Of a DNA stretch of 18,277 nt, positions 1 through 7,254 are shown one piece after another. Positions within the stretch are counted from its first letter, which is position 1. Each line of letters starts with the position of its first letter. This DNA comes from JBAYGJ01 sp041666685 (lineage in GTDB: Bacteria > Patescibacteriota > Patescibacteriia > UBA10025 > JAHIVO01). Location: the NCBI GenBank assembly GCA_041666685.1, contig JBAYGJ010000017.1, positions 1-18,277 on the forward strand, in the 5' to 3' direction. The notes beneath the pieces are model-generated. The model saw nothing but the letters and a program-made list of their open reading frames with translations, was not told where the DNA came from and ran no database searches. The translations under genes and the position numbers were made by a program.

Positions 1-102
1 ACGGGAACTCGCGCATCGCTGCGGTTTTCTCGTCCCTTTGTGGTACTTATTTTGTACCGTTTACTTCGCACGTTAATTGTAAATGATAGGACTCAATTTC
101 TG
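1..102. other. Left-edge stretch without a recognised gene
   Basis: I find no convincing coding region or RNA gene here. There is a short hairpin (GGTAC, 7-base loop, GTACC, about 41-57) without a T-run on either side that would make it a good terminator. A possible minus-strand start reading M-R-E-F-P runs off the left edge near base 22, but too little is present to support a gene. Confidence 0.4.
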
Positions 103-176
103 TCGGGGATCCGGGACTCGAACCCGGAACCTCACGCACCCGAAGCGTGCGCCATAGCCAATTAGGCCAATCCCCG
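103..176 (-). tRNA. tRNA-Pro (anticodon CGG)
   Basis: Read on the minus strand this folds as a complete 74-base cloverleaf. The acceptor stem CGGGGAT pairs with ATCCCCG. The D stem has three pairs plus a U-U, with G18G19 and A21 present. The anticodon stem CACGC/GCGTG closes a TTCGGGT loop, giving U33, anticodon CGG (bases 140-142) and G37. The variable loop is 5 bases, and the T arm CCGGG/CCCGG carries a TTC loop. C1-G72 and A73 are typical of bacterial tRNA-Pro. No CCA is encoded; the base after the discriminator gives A-C-A. It decodes CCG. Another pairing of the anticodon stem gives a loop without U33 and was rejected. Confidence 0.95.
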
Positions 177-293
177 ACAGAAACCATGTCCAGTTAGATT
201 ACATTCGCTGGTGTTAACTATTCTATCACAGAATATACGGTAAATAAAGGGTTTCTATATGGGAACCGTCGATGTTATCATTTTAATCCCATA
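177..293. other. Intergenic region upstream of tRNA-Pro, with an inverted repeat
   Basis: No gene is visible. A 6-bp inverted repeat, TATTCT at 219-224 and AGAATA at 230-235 with a 5-base loop, lies about 45 bases upstream of the tRNA. Its minus-strand reading contains TAGAAT (220-225), a 5/6 match to a -10 box, with a poor -35 (TTTATT, 243-248) 17 bases away. This may be the tRNA promoter, but the evidence is thin. Confidence 0.3.
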
Positions 294-306
294 ATGTCAA
301 GGGCGC

Positions 307-335
307 TTATCCCAAAGCCGGTAAAATGGTACAAT
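307..335 (+). promoter_or_regulatory. Candidate promoter for the CofE-like gene
   Basis: TACAAT at 330-335 is a 5/6 match to the -10 box, with a weak -35 TTATCC (307-312) at 17-base spacing. Transcription would begin near 342, only a few bases before the preferred ATG at 348. The same -10 hexamer occurs in the strong sortase promoter of this window. If right, it rules out the upstream ATG at 294 as the start. Confidence 0.4.
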
Positions 336-347
336 ATTCATAAAGAT

Positions 348-1097
348 ATGAGAGTGAAAACCATTAAAACCAGGCTTTTTTTGCCGCCAAAGGATGATGT
401 CTATAGCGAGCTGTTGTCGCGTATTAATAATTTACCGGAAAATTGCGTTGTCGCCGTCGCATCAAAAGTGGTCAGTCTGCAGCAGGGGCGGTGCATTGCC
501 CGTTCAAAAGTAGACCATAAGGATGAGCTGATCGCCACCGAAGCGGAGAAATACCTGCCGCGCCGCTACACGCCAAACCGGTTTGCGGTTCTGACTTTGA
601 AATATAATACACTGATTCCGACGGCCGGCATTGATGAGTCCAATGCGGGTGACTATTACATATTGTGGCCGAAAAAACCGGAGCAAGAAGCATGGAATAT
701 CAGGCGCATGTTAGTGAAAAAATGCAAAGTAAAAAAACTCGGCATTATTATCGTGGACAGCCATACCGTGCCACTGCGGCGCGGGGTGCTTGGCATCGCT
801 TTGTCCTACGCCGGTTTTATGCCGATAAATGATTACCGCGGTACCAAGGATTTATTCGGCCGGAAGTTTAAAGTGTCGTCAGTCGACATTCCGGACGCGT
901 TGGCGACGGCAGCCGTGGTGGAAATGGGCGAGGGGACAGAAAGGACGCCGGCTGCGGTCATTTCGGATATCCCGTACGTACGTTTTATTAGCCGGAAGTA
1001 CAAGCCGCGCACCAAGTTTTCGGATTGGCGGATCAGTTGGGACGACGACCTGTACGGTCCGCTCTTCAAGGCAGTCAAATGGCAACAAAAGAAATGA
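348..1097 (+). CDS. CofE-like gamma-glutamyl ligase family protein
   Basis: A member of the F420-0:gamma-glutamyl ligase (CofE, PF01996) fold, which in methanogens and actinobacteria adds glutamate to F420. What is seen: IDESNA followed by LWP, then IVDSHTVPLRRGVLG, then DYRGTKDLFGR and DALATAAVVEMGEGTERTP, all family hallmarks with the metal- and nucleotide-binding acidic residues. At 249 residues it is a single CofE domain. I chose ATG 348 (MRVKTIKTRLF) rather than ATG 294, because relatives as I recall them begin there and a promoter-like element overlaps the extra 18 residues. The stop overlaps the next start (ATGA, 1094-1097), so it is probably translated together with the CYTH gene. No other F420 gene is present, so the substrate is unlikely to be F420; it is probably an uncharacterised gamma-glutamylation. 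Confidence 0.85.
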   Translation: MRVKTIKTRLFLPPKDDVYSELLSRINNLPENCVVAVASKVVSLQQGRCIARSKVDHKDELIATEAEKYLPRRYTPNRFAVLTLKYNTLIPTAGIDESNAGDYYILWPKKPEQEAWNIRRMLVKKCKVKKLGIIIVDSHTVPLRRGVLGIALSYAGFMPINDYRGTKDLFGRKFKVSSVDIPDALATAAVVEMGEGTERTPAAVISDIPYVRFISRKYKPRTKFSDWRISWDDDLYGPLFKAVKWQQKK

Positions 1098-1669
1098 ACA
1101 TAGAATACGAAGCGACATTCATTCCAGTCGAAAAGGCAGACATCCGGGCCAGACTTCAGGCCGCTGGTGCGACCTTGGTCCGTCCTGAATATATGCAACG
1201 GCGGACGGTTTTCCACTTGCCGAAAGGACATGAGATCGAACATGGTTGGCTGCGGGTGCGTGACGAGGGTGATAAAGTCACTATGAGCCTGAAAGTGGTC
1301 GACGGTGATAAGATAACGGACCAAAAAGAAGTGTGTATCACAGTTAGTGACTACCAGGAATCAATCCTTCTGCTGGAGAAGATCGGATGTAGGTTTAAAG
1401 CATTCCAAGAATCCAAGCGTGAACTATGGACGCTTGATGGCGTTGAAATTACTATTGATGAGTGGCCGTTCTTGGATCCGTTCATTGAGGTGGAAGGGAA
1501 GTCGGAAAATGAGGTAAAGTCAGTTTCTGAAAAGATTGGATTTGATTGGGATAGGGCGAAGTTCTGTGCAATAGGAAAACTTTATAAGGAGAAATACGGA
1601 GTATCGCTGGATGAGATCAATAATAATACACCGAGGATCGTATTTGGGGAGAAGAATCCGTTTATATGA
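1094..1669 (+). CDS. CYTH-domain protein (class IV adenylate cyclase/triphosphatase family)
   Basis: A CYTH triphosphate-tunnel protein of 191 residues. Family members hydrolyse inorganic or thiamine triphosphate or make cAMP, using basic residues lining a beta-barrel tunnel. Seen: an N-terminal EYEAT in place of the usual EXEXK, the central LRVRDEGDKVTMSLK strand pair, and the C-terminal EITIDEWP...FIEVEG acidic strand that binds metal. The lysine of EXEXK is a threonine here, so activity cannot be assumed. I chose ATG 1094, which overlaps the CofE stop by four bases; MATKEMN from 1079 is possible. Its own stop overlaps the rarA start in the same way. The substrate is unknown; annotation as adenylate cyclase would rest on family name only. 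Confidence 0.82.
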   Translation: MNIEYEATFIPVEKADIRARLQAAGATLVRPEYMQRRTVFHLPKGHEIEHGWLRVRDEGDKVTMSLKVVDGDKITDQKEVCITVSDYQESILLLEKIGCRFKAFQESKRELWTLDGVEITIDEWPFLDPFIEVEGKSENEVKSVSEKIGFDWDRAKFCAIGKLYKEKYGVSLDEINNNTPRIVFGEKNPFI

Positions 1670-2955
1670 AGAAGTTTAACGATAAAAAAGATTTATTCGA
1701 CGCCCGGCTGGAAGGCGACCTGCGGTTCCAGGCGCCGCTGGCTGACCGTCTTCGCCCGGAAAAATTGGAAGACTTTGTCGGGCAGGAGGATATTGTCGGC
1801 GAGGGAAAACTTCTGCGCCGGGCGATTGAGAATGATGAAATCTTTTCTATCATCTTTTGGGGCCCTCCGGGTTCGGGCAAGACGACACTGGCTCGTATCA
1901 TCGCTAACGTCACGAAGTCATATTTTATTAATATCAGCGCGGTGACATCCGGCTTGGATGATTTACGACGGATAGTACGTGAGGCAGTTGAACGCCGCAA
2001 GCTGCATGGTAAAAGGACAATCTTATTTGTTGATGAAATCCATCGGTGGAACAAAGCCCAGCAGGATGCGTTTCTGCCATTCGTGGAAAACGGGACGATT
2101 ACACTGATTGGCGCTACGACAGAGAATCCTTCTTTTGAAGTAATAGCCGCGTTACTTTCGCGATCACGGGTGTTTGTCATGCAACGCCATGGGGTGCCGG
2201 AACTGTCTAAAATCGTCAAAAAGGCCTTATTGGACCGGGAACAGGGATTAGGCCAGGATAAGGTCAAAATCGCTCCTAAGGCCCTTGATTTGCTCCTGGA
2301 GGCGTCTAATGGGGACGCCAGGACAGCTTTGAATGCCCTGGAAGTGGCTGTAAAAGTAACCAAACGAGCGAAGGACGGTTTTAAGCACCTGGATTTACAG
2401 ACCATGGAAGATGCTTTGCAGCATCGGGCTTTGCAGTATGACAAAAAAGGCGAGGAGCATTACAATGTCATTTCCGCTTTCATAAAGTCTATGCGCGGTT
2501 CAGATCCTGACGGCGCCCTCTACTGGCTGAACCGGATGGTTGAAGCGGGGGAAGATCCGGAATTCATTGCCAGGCGGATGGTAGTCTTTGCCAGTGAAGA
2601 TGTCGGCATGGCTGACCCAAACGGACTCAAGACCGCCGTTGACGTATTCAATGCGGTCAGGCTGATCGGCTATCCGGAATGCCAAATCAATTTAGCTCAT
2701 GGCGTGGTGTATTTGGCAAAAGCGCCAAAGGACAATTCTGCCTATAAAGGGTTACTGGCCGCTAAAAAAGATGTGAAACAAACTATGAACGAGCCGGTAC
2801 CGCTGCATTTGCGAAACGCTGTGACTGATTTGATGAAAGATTTCAAATACGGCGAGGGGTACAAGTACTCACACGATTATTCCGCAACGGAGGGGAAGCA
2901 GGAATACCTGCCGAAAAAATTGACCGGAAAGAAATATTATAAACCAAAACCATGA
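1666..2955 (+). CDS. rarA: Replication-associated recombination protein A (AAA+ ATPase)
   Basis: RarA/MgsA (WRNIP1 family) is a clamp-loader-like ATPase that acts at stalled replication forks with SSB and recombination proteins. The 429-residue length is normal for the family. Seen: the N-terminal PLADRLRPEKLEDFVGQED, Walker A GPPGSGKT (residues 66-73), Walker B ILFVDEIHRWNK (about 119-130), sensor 1 region GATTENPSFEV (149-159), and the C-terminal oligomerisation part with GSDPDGALYWL and ARRMVVFASEDVG. HRWNK replaces the common HRFNK, a conservative change. The start ATG 1666 overlaps the CYTH stop and the end overlaps the transporter start (both ATGA), so expression is likely coupled through the cluster. 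Confidence 0.95.
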   Translation: MKKFNDKKDLFDARLEGDLRFQAPLADRLRPEKLEDFVGQEDIVGEGKLLRRAIENDEIFSIIFWGPPGSGKTTLARIIANVTKSYFINISAVTSGLDDLRRIVREAVERRKLHGKRTILFVDEIHRWNKAQQDAFLPFVENGTITLIGATTENPSFEVIAALLSRSRVFVMQRHGVPELSKIVKKALLDREQGLGQDKVKIAPKALDLLLEASNGDARTALNALEVAVKVTKRAKDGFKHLDLQTMEDALQHRALQYDKKGEEHYNVISAFIKSMRGSDPDGALYWLNRMVEAGEDPEFIARRMVVFASEDVGMADPNGLKTAVDVFNAVRLIGYPECQINLAHGVVYLAKAPKDNSAYKGLLAAKKDVKQTMNEPVPLHLRNAVTDLMKDFKYGEGYKYSHDYSATEGKQEYLPKKLTGKKYYKPKP

Positions 2956-3845
2956 GCCTTGGCCTGATATTATCCCTGACCGCGGGACTGCTTTGGTCGT
3001 TTGGGAATGTCCTTGACAAGGTTTCGGTAACTCGGATTATCAAGCATCCGATCGGCTTGCTGTATATTTATCTCACTTTTTCCGCCGTTGCCGGACTCGT
3101 CATCCTGCCATTGACCACGAATGTATTCGTCTGGCATGACGCCTATCGGTTTGCTGGGGTGGCTGTGTCGTACACTCTCGCCATGTTTTTTTATTTCCGG
3201 GCCATGCAAAAAGAGGAGCCATCGCGGGTAGTCCCGCTTTATGCGTTGGTGGTCTTGTTCCTGTCGGTATTCAGCGCGATTTTTTTGGGAGAAATATTCA
3301 ACTTTGTGACGTATATTGCCATTGTCCTGTTGATTGTCGGTACGGCCGGCATTACCTCCCGAGGAAGTATCGTATCAGTGTTCAAAAGCCGTGCCTTGGG
3401 ACTGATGATCATGAGTTCGCTATGCTATGCTACGGCCTATACATTGATAAAAAGTTTATTGGGCACGTATACGCCGTATGATGTTTTTGTTTATCAGCGG
3501 CTTTTCATCGCGGGCATTGGATTGCTCCTTTTGCCGTTCGTGTTCCGTCGGCTGAAGACCATTGTGAGCGCCATCCCGGATAGGAAGTTGATCGGTCTCA
3601 GTGTGGTGAGCGAGCTATTGGGTGAAACGGGCGGCCTGCTGTTCGTCATTGCCTCATCAGTATGGTATGTGACTCTCGTTGAAACTGCCGTCAATATTGA
3701 GTTCGTATTTATTTTCATCTGGGGACTGGTCGTGACCAAGTTCTGGCCCAGGTTGTATACTGAAGGTGTTGATAAGAAAGTGATTCTCCAAAAAGCCTTT
3801 TCTATTGCGTTAATTTTAATTGGCATAGCCATAATCAGCAGGTAA
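2952..3845 (+). CDS. EamA/DMT-superfamily transporter
   Basis: A 297-residue integral membrane protein with about ten hydrophobic segments arranged as two five-helix EamA repeats. The first half holds LLWSFGNVLDKVS and FYFRAMQKEEPSRVVPLYAL, the second CYATAYTLIKSLL and LLGETGGLLFVIASS. The drug/metabolite transporter superfamily exports or imports small metabolites (amino acids, nucleotide precursors, drugs); the substrate cannot be read from sequence. Start ATG 2952 overlaps the rarA stop. The next gene begins one base after its stop (TAA then T then ATG), so it belongs to the same transcription run. Confidence 0.85.
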   Translation: MSLGLILSLTAGLLWSFGNVLDKVSVTRIIKHPIGLLYIYLTFSAVAGLVILPLTTNVFVWHDAYRFAGVAVSYTLAMFFYFRAMQKEEPSRVVPLYALVVLFLSVFSAIFLGEIFNFVTYIAIVLLIVGTAGITSRGSIVSVFKSRALGLMIMSSLCYATAYTLIKSLLGTYTPYDVFVYQRLFIAGIGLLLLPFVFRRLKTIVSAIPDRKLIGLSVVSELLGETGGLLFVIASSVWYVTLVETAVNIEFVFIFIWGLVVTKFWPRLYTEGVDKKVILQKAFSIALILIGIAIISR

Positions 3846-3846
3846 T

Positions 3847-4407
3847 ATGAAGACAAAACTTAAAAAATGGAAAAAAATCACCTCACATGTGCTCTTTCGG
3901 AATAAGTATTTTGACCTGCATGAGGATATTGTCCGGCTCCCGAACGGCGCGCTGACCAAATATTATATCAATAACCCTGACGGGCGGGCAGTCCATGTGC
4001 TGGCCGTAGACGACCAGAAACGGATGCTCGTCACGAAGGAATATCGCCATGCTGTCGGAAAGGTCATGCTCGGTGCCATCGGCGGATCGGTTGACCGCGG
4101 GGAAACACCGCTGCATGCCGCACAGCGTGAAATGAAAGAGGAGACTGGATTCCGGGCGAAACACTGGAGGTACTTGGGGAAATATTTCGCAAATCCGGCC
4201 AGGAGCGGGGCCGTCTTTTACGTGTTTGTCGCTTCCGGATTGACCTCTGGGTCATCCCATCCAGAGCCGGCCGAGATCATTGAGACTGAGTTCTTGCCTC
4301 TCGGACGCCTCGATAGTATGATGAAAAGGGGGCTGATCGACGACGGGTATTCATTAGCCAGTTATATGCTATTTCGAATAAAGACGAACTATTATGGCCT
4401 CAATTAA
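3847..4407 (+). CDS. Nudix hydrolase, ADP-ribose-pyrophosphatase-like
   Basis: A 186-residue Nudix protein. The Nudix box is complete: G-x5-E-x7-REMKEETGF starting in GGSVDRGE. The N-terminal part (HVLFRNKYFDLHEDIVRLPNG) and the strand VHVLAVDD..MLVTKEYRHAVG match the ADP-ribose pyrophosphatase (NudF/NUDT5) subgroup, which splits ADP-ribose to AMP and ribose 5-phosphate with Mg2+. Exact substrate is inferred. It overlaps the next gene by 14 bases in a different frame. It is one of two Nudix genes separated by a metallo-hydrolase, which suggests a nucleotide-metabolite clean-up group, although co-location alone is weak evidence. Confidence 0.88.
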   Translation: MKTKLKKWKKITSHVLFRNKYFDLHEDIVRLPNGALTKYYINNPDGRAVHVLAVDDQKRMLVTKEYRHAVGKVMLGAIGGSVDRGETPLHAAQREMKEETGFRAKHWRYLGKYFANPARSGAVFYVFVASGLTSGSSHPEPAEIIETEFLPLGRLDSMMKRGLIDDGYSLASYMLFRIKTNYYGLN

Positions 4408-4966
4408 ACTATTAGTCCAAGGGTACGCACAAACCGGCGACGTGGAACGCGCCAGCAGCACTTCTGTTTTGGTAGTCGATAAGGATGTGAAAGTCGTGGT
4501 CGACCCGGGGGTCAATCGGGAGGCGCTGGCAGCCGGGTTGCAAAAAGAGGGATTGAAACCGGAAGATATCCAGTACGTTTTGATTACGCACTACCATCCG
4601 GACCATGCGTATGGTGCGGCCTGGTTTCCGCAAGCGGCCCTGCTGGATTATAAGGAAAGGTATCAGGGGGATAGTATTAAGCAGCATGACGGTTTTGTTC
4701 CGGGTACGGAACTGGCTATCATGCACACGCCAGGGCACACGCCGGAACATTGTTCGTTGGCCGTGCCGACAGAGCAGGGGATGGTGGTCGTGGCTGGAGA
4801 CGTATTTTGGTGGCCGGATGGAGTGAAGCAGACGTTAGACATAGACTATCCCGATGAATATGCCCAGGACGTCGCCACTCTGCAGGAAAGTCGGCAGAAA
4901 CTATTGAAGCTGGCCGACGTAATTATTCCGGGTCATGGGCATGCCATGCAAGTCACTAAAGATTGA
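4394..4966 (+). CDS. MBL-fold metallo-hydrolase
   Basis: A 190-residue metallo-beta-lactamase-fold hydrolase. The metal-binding motif HYHPDH is at residues 66-71, followed by HTPGHTPEHCS (the third His, H115), AGDVFWW (bridging Asp, D136) and the last His in PGHGH (about 181-183). It has no added RNase-specific or glyoxalase-specific domain and resembles the small MBLAC1-like group. The substrate is unknown; thioester, phosphodiester and lactam substrates all occur in the fold. Its start lies inside the upstream Nudix gene and its stop is two bases before the next ATG, so translation is likely coupled. Confidence 0.88.
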   Translation: MASIKLLVQGYAQTGDVERASSTSVLVVDKDVKVVVDPGVNREALAAGLQKEGLKPEDIQYVLITHYHPDHAYGAAWFPQAALLDYKERYQGDSIKQHDGFVPGTELAIMHTPGHTPEHCSLAVPTEQGMVVVAGDVFWWPDGVKQTLDIDYPDEYAQDVATLQESRQKLLKLADVIIPGHGHAMQVTKD

Positions 4967-4968
4967 TT

Positions 4969-5400
4969 ATGCGCAATGAACGTTCAGCCGGAGCGGTAGT
5001 CTATTTCAGGAAGACCGGGCGTATTGAATTTTTAATGATGAAGTACCGGCATGGCCGATGGGATTTCCCGCGGGGGCATTTGGAGAAGGGTGAAACGGAT
5101 CATCAGGCGGCCGTCCGGGAATTGCAGGAAGAAATCGGTGTCCGGGTCAGGCGGTTTGTCCCGGGTTTTCGCGAGGCGGTGAGCTGGCGATACACTTCGG
5201 GAGTGACCGGCATCCGGATGCAAAAGGAAGTAGTGCATTTTTTAGTGAAATTGGAACACCAGCAGGTCAGACTGTCAGAGGAAGACCTGGATATGCGTTG
5301 GCTGCCGTACCGGGAGGCGATGCAATTGCCGATGTGGCCGCACGTCAAACAGGTGTTAAAAAAAGCGAATACTTTTATCCTGGCCAGAAAAACGTTTTGA
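4969..5400 (+). CDS. Nudix hydrolase, Ap4A-hydrolase-like
   Basis: A 143-residue Nudix protein of the bis(5'-nucleosyl)-tetraphosphatase (NUDT2) type. Seen: SAGAVVYF, WDFPRGHLEKGETDHQAAVRE with RELQEEIGV completing the Nudix box, and the C-terminal WLPYREAM. The family degrades diadenosine polyphosphates and other nucleoside diphosphate derivatives. ATG 4969 is preferred; a TTG six bases upstream (4963) overlaps the previous stop and is possible. It is the last gene before a 51-base gap. Confidence 0.85.
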   Translation: MRNERSAGAVVYFRKTGRIEFLMMKYRHGRWDFPRGHLEKGETDHQAAVRELQEEIGVRVRRFVPGFREAVSWRYTSGVTGIRMQKEVVHFLVKLEHQQVRLSEEDLDMRWLPYREAMQLPMWPHVKQVLKKANTFILARKTF

Positions 5401-5451
5401 CGGCCCTGGGTTTTTCGAGTACGATGAGCATATATTCAATAAGCAGAACAT
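5401..5451 (+). promoter_or_regulatory. Short gap with a possible -10 box
   Basis: The only gap of note within the first gene run. TATATT at 5431-5436 is a 5/6 match to a -10 box, but no acceptable -35 lies at 16-18 bases. It may start a second transcript for the small protein, protease and VKOR-like genes. Confidence 0.22.
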
Positions 5452-5781
5452 ATGAATGATGAGCGCTGGGAGAATACGGTAGGTAAAATAAAGGACAGTT
5501 TCGAAGTTATTGAGCACCGTACTGAGAACCTTGACCCGGATCCGGGTACGGTCGAATTCATAATTTTCAACGGCCCCTTGGGAAAAATGAAGCTGGAACG
5601 GACAACCAGGCCCCTGGTGTTGGATAAACGGGCCATCGGTTCCAAACGGATGGGAAGCCAGGCTACTGTACAGTATGTGTATTCCGATACGGAAAAGACC
5701 CATACGTTCAAAGCCCTGCGCTGGGACGCCGGACAGAATGACTGGGTAGAGATGGGAACCGGTGAGAGTTTCAAGCTATGA
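5452..5781 (+). CDS. Small conserved-looking protein of unknown function
   Basis: A 109-residue soluble protein, rich in charged residues and without a signal peptide or membrane segment. Seen: an N-terminal helix-like WENTVGKIKDSFEVIEH, a central strand VEFIIFNGPLGKMKLERTT, and a C-terminal strand pair with TFKALRWDAGQNDWVEM. I recall similar proteins in CPR genomes but know no function. Codon style matches the neighbours. Its stop overlaps the start of the metalloprotease (ATGA, 5778-5781), so the two are probably produced together. Confidence 0.75.
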   Translation: MNDERWENTVGKIKDSFEVIEHRTENLDPDPGTVEFIIFNGPLGKMKLERTTRPLVLDKRAIGSKRMGSQATVQYVYSDTEKTHTFKALRWDAGQNDWVEMGTGESFKL

Positions 5782-6557
5782 AAAGAACGTTCACGGTTTT
5801 TCTGGTCATTTTTATCATCATCGTATTCGGTTCGCTGGCGATCCGGTATTTTGCCAACTCCGCTGAACAAGATAACTGGTTTAACCGCGAGTATCGATCC
5901 CGATTCAGCCGTTATTCGTTTTTACGTTCCGTCTATAATTTACACTGGGATGGCGATGCGGCAGCGGATTATCTTTTGGCAGGTCAATATACGAATATCA
6001 AGATAGTGCTGAACCGCTATGATGAATGCGCTATCACGCCTGCCGACCTCGAGCCGGTCCGTCTAGAAATTGAGAGGGTGGTACAGAAACCCGGTCAGGT
6101 AACCGTAGTTGACGGTAAGCTTATGACACTAATTCTGGACGGTTATGACCGGGCGGGTATCAGGACCATTGCCGGTAAGTTCCATGAATCGAAAACCGCC
6201 GGCGACACCGCAGTCCTGAACATCTATTGCCTGAACACGTACACCGAACAGCCGACAAATATCGGCATGACGGTCAATGAAGACGGCGTGGTAATTTTTT
6301 ACAAAACGTTACAGCGGGATACTGGCTCTGCAACGGCTTTAACCGGTACTTATCTCACGTCCACCATACTGCACGAGTTTGGTCACCAGATCGGTTTGGA
6401 CCATGGGCAGGATCCGACCTGCCTGATGGCTGATACCGTGGACATGTCGCCCTTATTGGACTCCCGGTTTGCAGTATTTACCCCTGTGGCATTCTGTGAA
6501 TCAGAACTTCAGCGTATTGAAGAAATCCGGAATTCACTCTATACTGATAAGTATTAA
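5778..6557 (+). CDS. Membrane-anchored metzincin-type zinc metalloprotease
   Basis: A 259-residue protein with an N-terminal signal anchor (hydrophobic residues about 5-22 after MKR) and an external domain of about 230 residues. The zinc site is HEFGHQIGLDH (His199, Glu200, His203, His209), the extended HExxHxxGxxH of metzincins such as matrixins. CLM at 215-217 supplies a plausible Met-turn. Four cysteines (84, 151, 215, 240) could form two disulfides. The overall length is close to a minimal matrixin-like domain. It is coupled to the upstream small protein and followed 17 bases later by a VKOR-like gene. The physiological substrate is unknown; envelope or host/prey protein cleavage are both possible. 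Confidence 0.82.
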   Translation: MKRTFTVFLVIFIIIVFGSLAIRYFANSAEQDNWFNREYRSRFSRYSFLRSVYNLHWDGDAAADYLLAGQYTNIKIVLNRYDECAITPADLEPVRLEIERVVQKPGQVTVVDGKLMTLILDGYDRAGIRTIAGKFHESKTAGDTAVLNIYCLNTYTEQPTNIGMTVNEDGVVIFYKTLQRDTGSATALTGTYLTSTILHEFGHQIGLDHGQDPTCLMADTVDMSPLLDSRFAVFTPVAFCESELQRIEEIRNSLYTDKY

Positions 6558-6574
6558 GCATTATTTTTTTACGT

Positions 6575-7015
6575 ATGAAAATGAAGACTGCGCTGATCGC
6601 CGTCCTGGCCGTCGCCATCGGGGGAATCATCTTTTCCGGCTATCTCTCGTATTACAACATCTGGGGACCTGGCTGCAGCCAGGCTATCATCAGCTGTGGT
6701 CCGAAACCTTTGAAAATATTCGGTTTACCGCAGTGTATTTACGGGTTTTTCATGTATTTAATTGTTGCTATTTTGTCGGTAGTGGCCATCATAAAGAACA
6801 ATTCCCGGTCGGTAACGAAGTGGGTTATGGGAATCAGCATTTTTGGGTTACTATTCGCGGGATTCCTGGCGGTGTATGAACTTTTTTTCCAGACATCGGC
6901 ATCAGTCGGCGTCCCGGCCTGCGTGTACGGATTTTTCCTGTATCTATTGGCTGTAATATTCTCGGGTGTCGGTTTGCGCCACAAAGACGAGATAGGCCAG
7001 CCGGCTATCCAATAA
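6575..7015 (+). CDS. Four-helix membrane protein, VKOR-like
   Basis: A 146-residue protein with four hydrophobic helices (about 6-28, 54-74, 83-103, 117-134). The segment C34-x6-C41 followed by KIFGLP...YGFFMYL resembles the loop cysteines and second helix of bacterial vitamin K epoxide reductase (VKOR), which reoxidises disulfide-forming partners with quinone. The fourth helix begins GVPACVYGFFLYL, where VKOR has CXXC; only the second cysteine (C116) is present. LPQCIYGFFMYL and VPACVYGFFLYL are nearly the same sequence 62 residues apart, so the protein may be an internal duplication. The upstream gene encodes an exported four-cysteine protease. VKOR assignment is tentative; an unrelated duplicated 2x2-helix family is the main alternative. 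Confidence 0.55.
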   Translation: MKMKTALIAVLAVAIGGIIFSGYLSYYNIWGPGCSQAIISCGPKPLKIFGLPQCIYGFFMYLIVAILSVVAIIKNNSRSVTKWVMGISIFGLLFAGFLAVYELFFQTSASVGVPACVYGFFLYLLAVIFSGVGLRHKDEIGQPAIQ

Positions 7016-7025
7016 ACAATTTTCC

Positions 7026-7226
7026 ATGAGCGAATACATTCAAACCGCACTTGATTGGATCACAAATCCCAGCGGCCTTGGATTCCCCGTACTGATGGGA
7101 GCCGGACTTGGGGTGATCGTTTTCATGATGAACAAGCAGACAAAATCATGGAAAAAAGCTGATACGAAAATTGAGAAAAAGAAGGATACGCTCCGGAATT
7201 TTGAGACTCCATACAAGCCGTTTTAA
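7026..7226 (+). CDS. Small single-pass membrane protein, unknown
   Basis: A 66-residue protein with one hydrophobic helix (PVLMGAGLGVIVFMM, about residues 21-36) followed by a strongly basic tail rich in lysine. Start ATG 7026 is 10 bases after the VKOR-like stop. I recognise no family. A terminator-like hairpin follows, so it is likely the last gene of the first plus-strand run. Confidence 0.6.
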   Translation: MSEYIQTALDWITNPSGLGFPVLMGAGLGVIVFMMNKQTKSWKKADTKIEKKKDTLRNFETPYKPF

Positions 7227-7254
7227 AAAAAATAGTTTTAAAGTATGCAGGATT

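Noticed and set aside
1..22. Start of a minus-strand gene running off the left edge
   Set aside because: Only five codons are visible with no clear ribosome site or promoter; not supportable.
294..347. Upstream ATG extending the CofE-like protein by 18 residues
   Set aside because: The extension does not resemble the family start and overlaps a TACAAT promoter-like box; ATG 348 fits better.
1662..2444. Minus-strand open frame of 260 codons opposite rarA
   Set aside because: It lies wholly within the clearly recognised rarA gene, its Ser/Arg-rich translation has no family features, and it is explained as an antisense shadow.
348..2955. F420 biosynthesis locus suggested by the CofE-like gene
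   Set aside because: No cofC, cofD, cofG/H or F420-dependent enzyme is present; the neighbours are unrelated.
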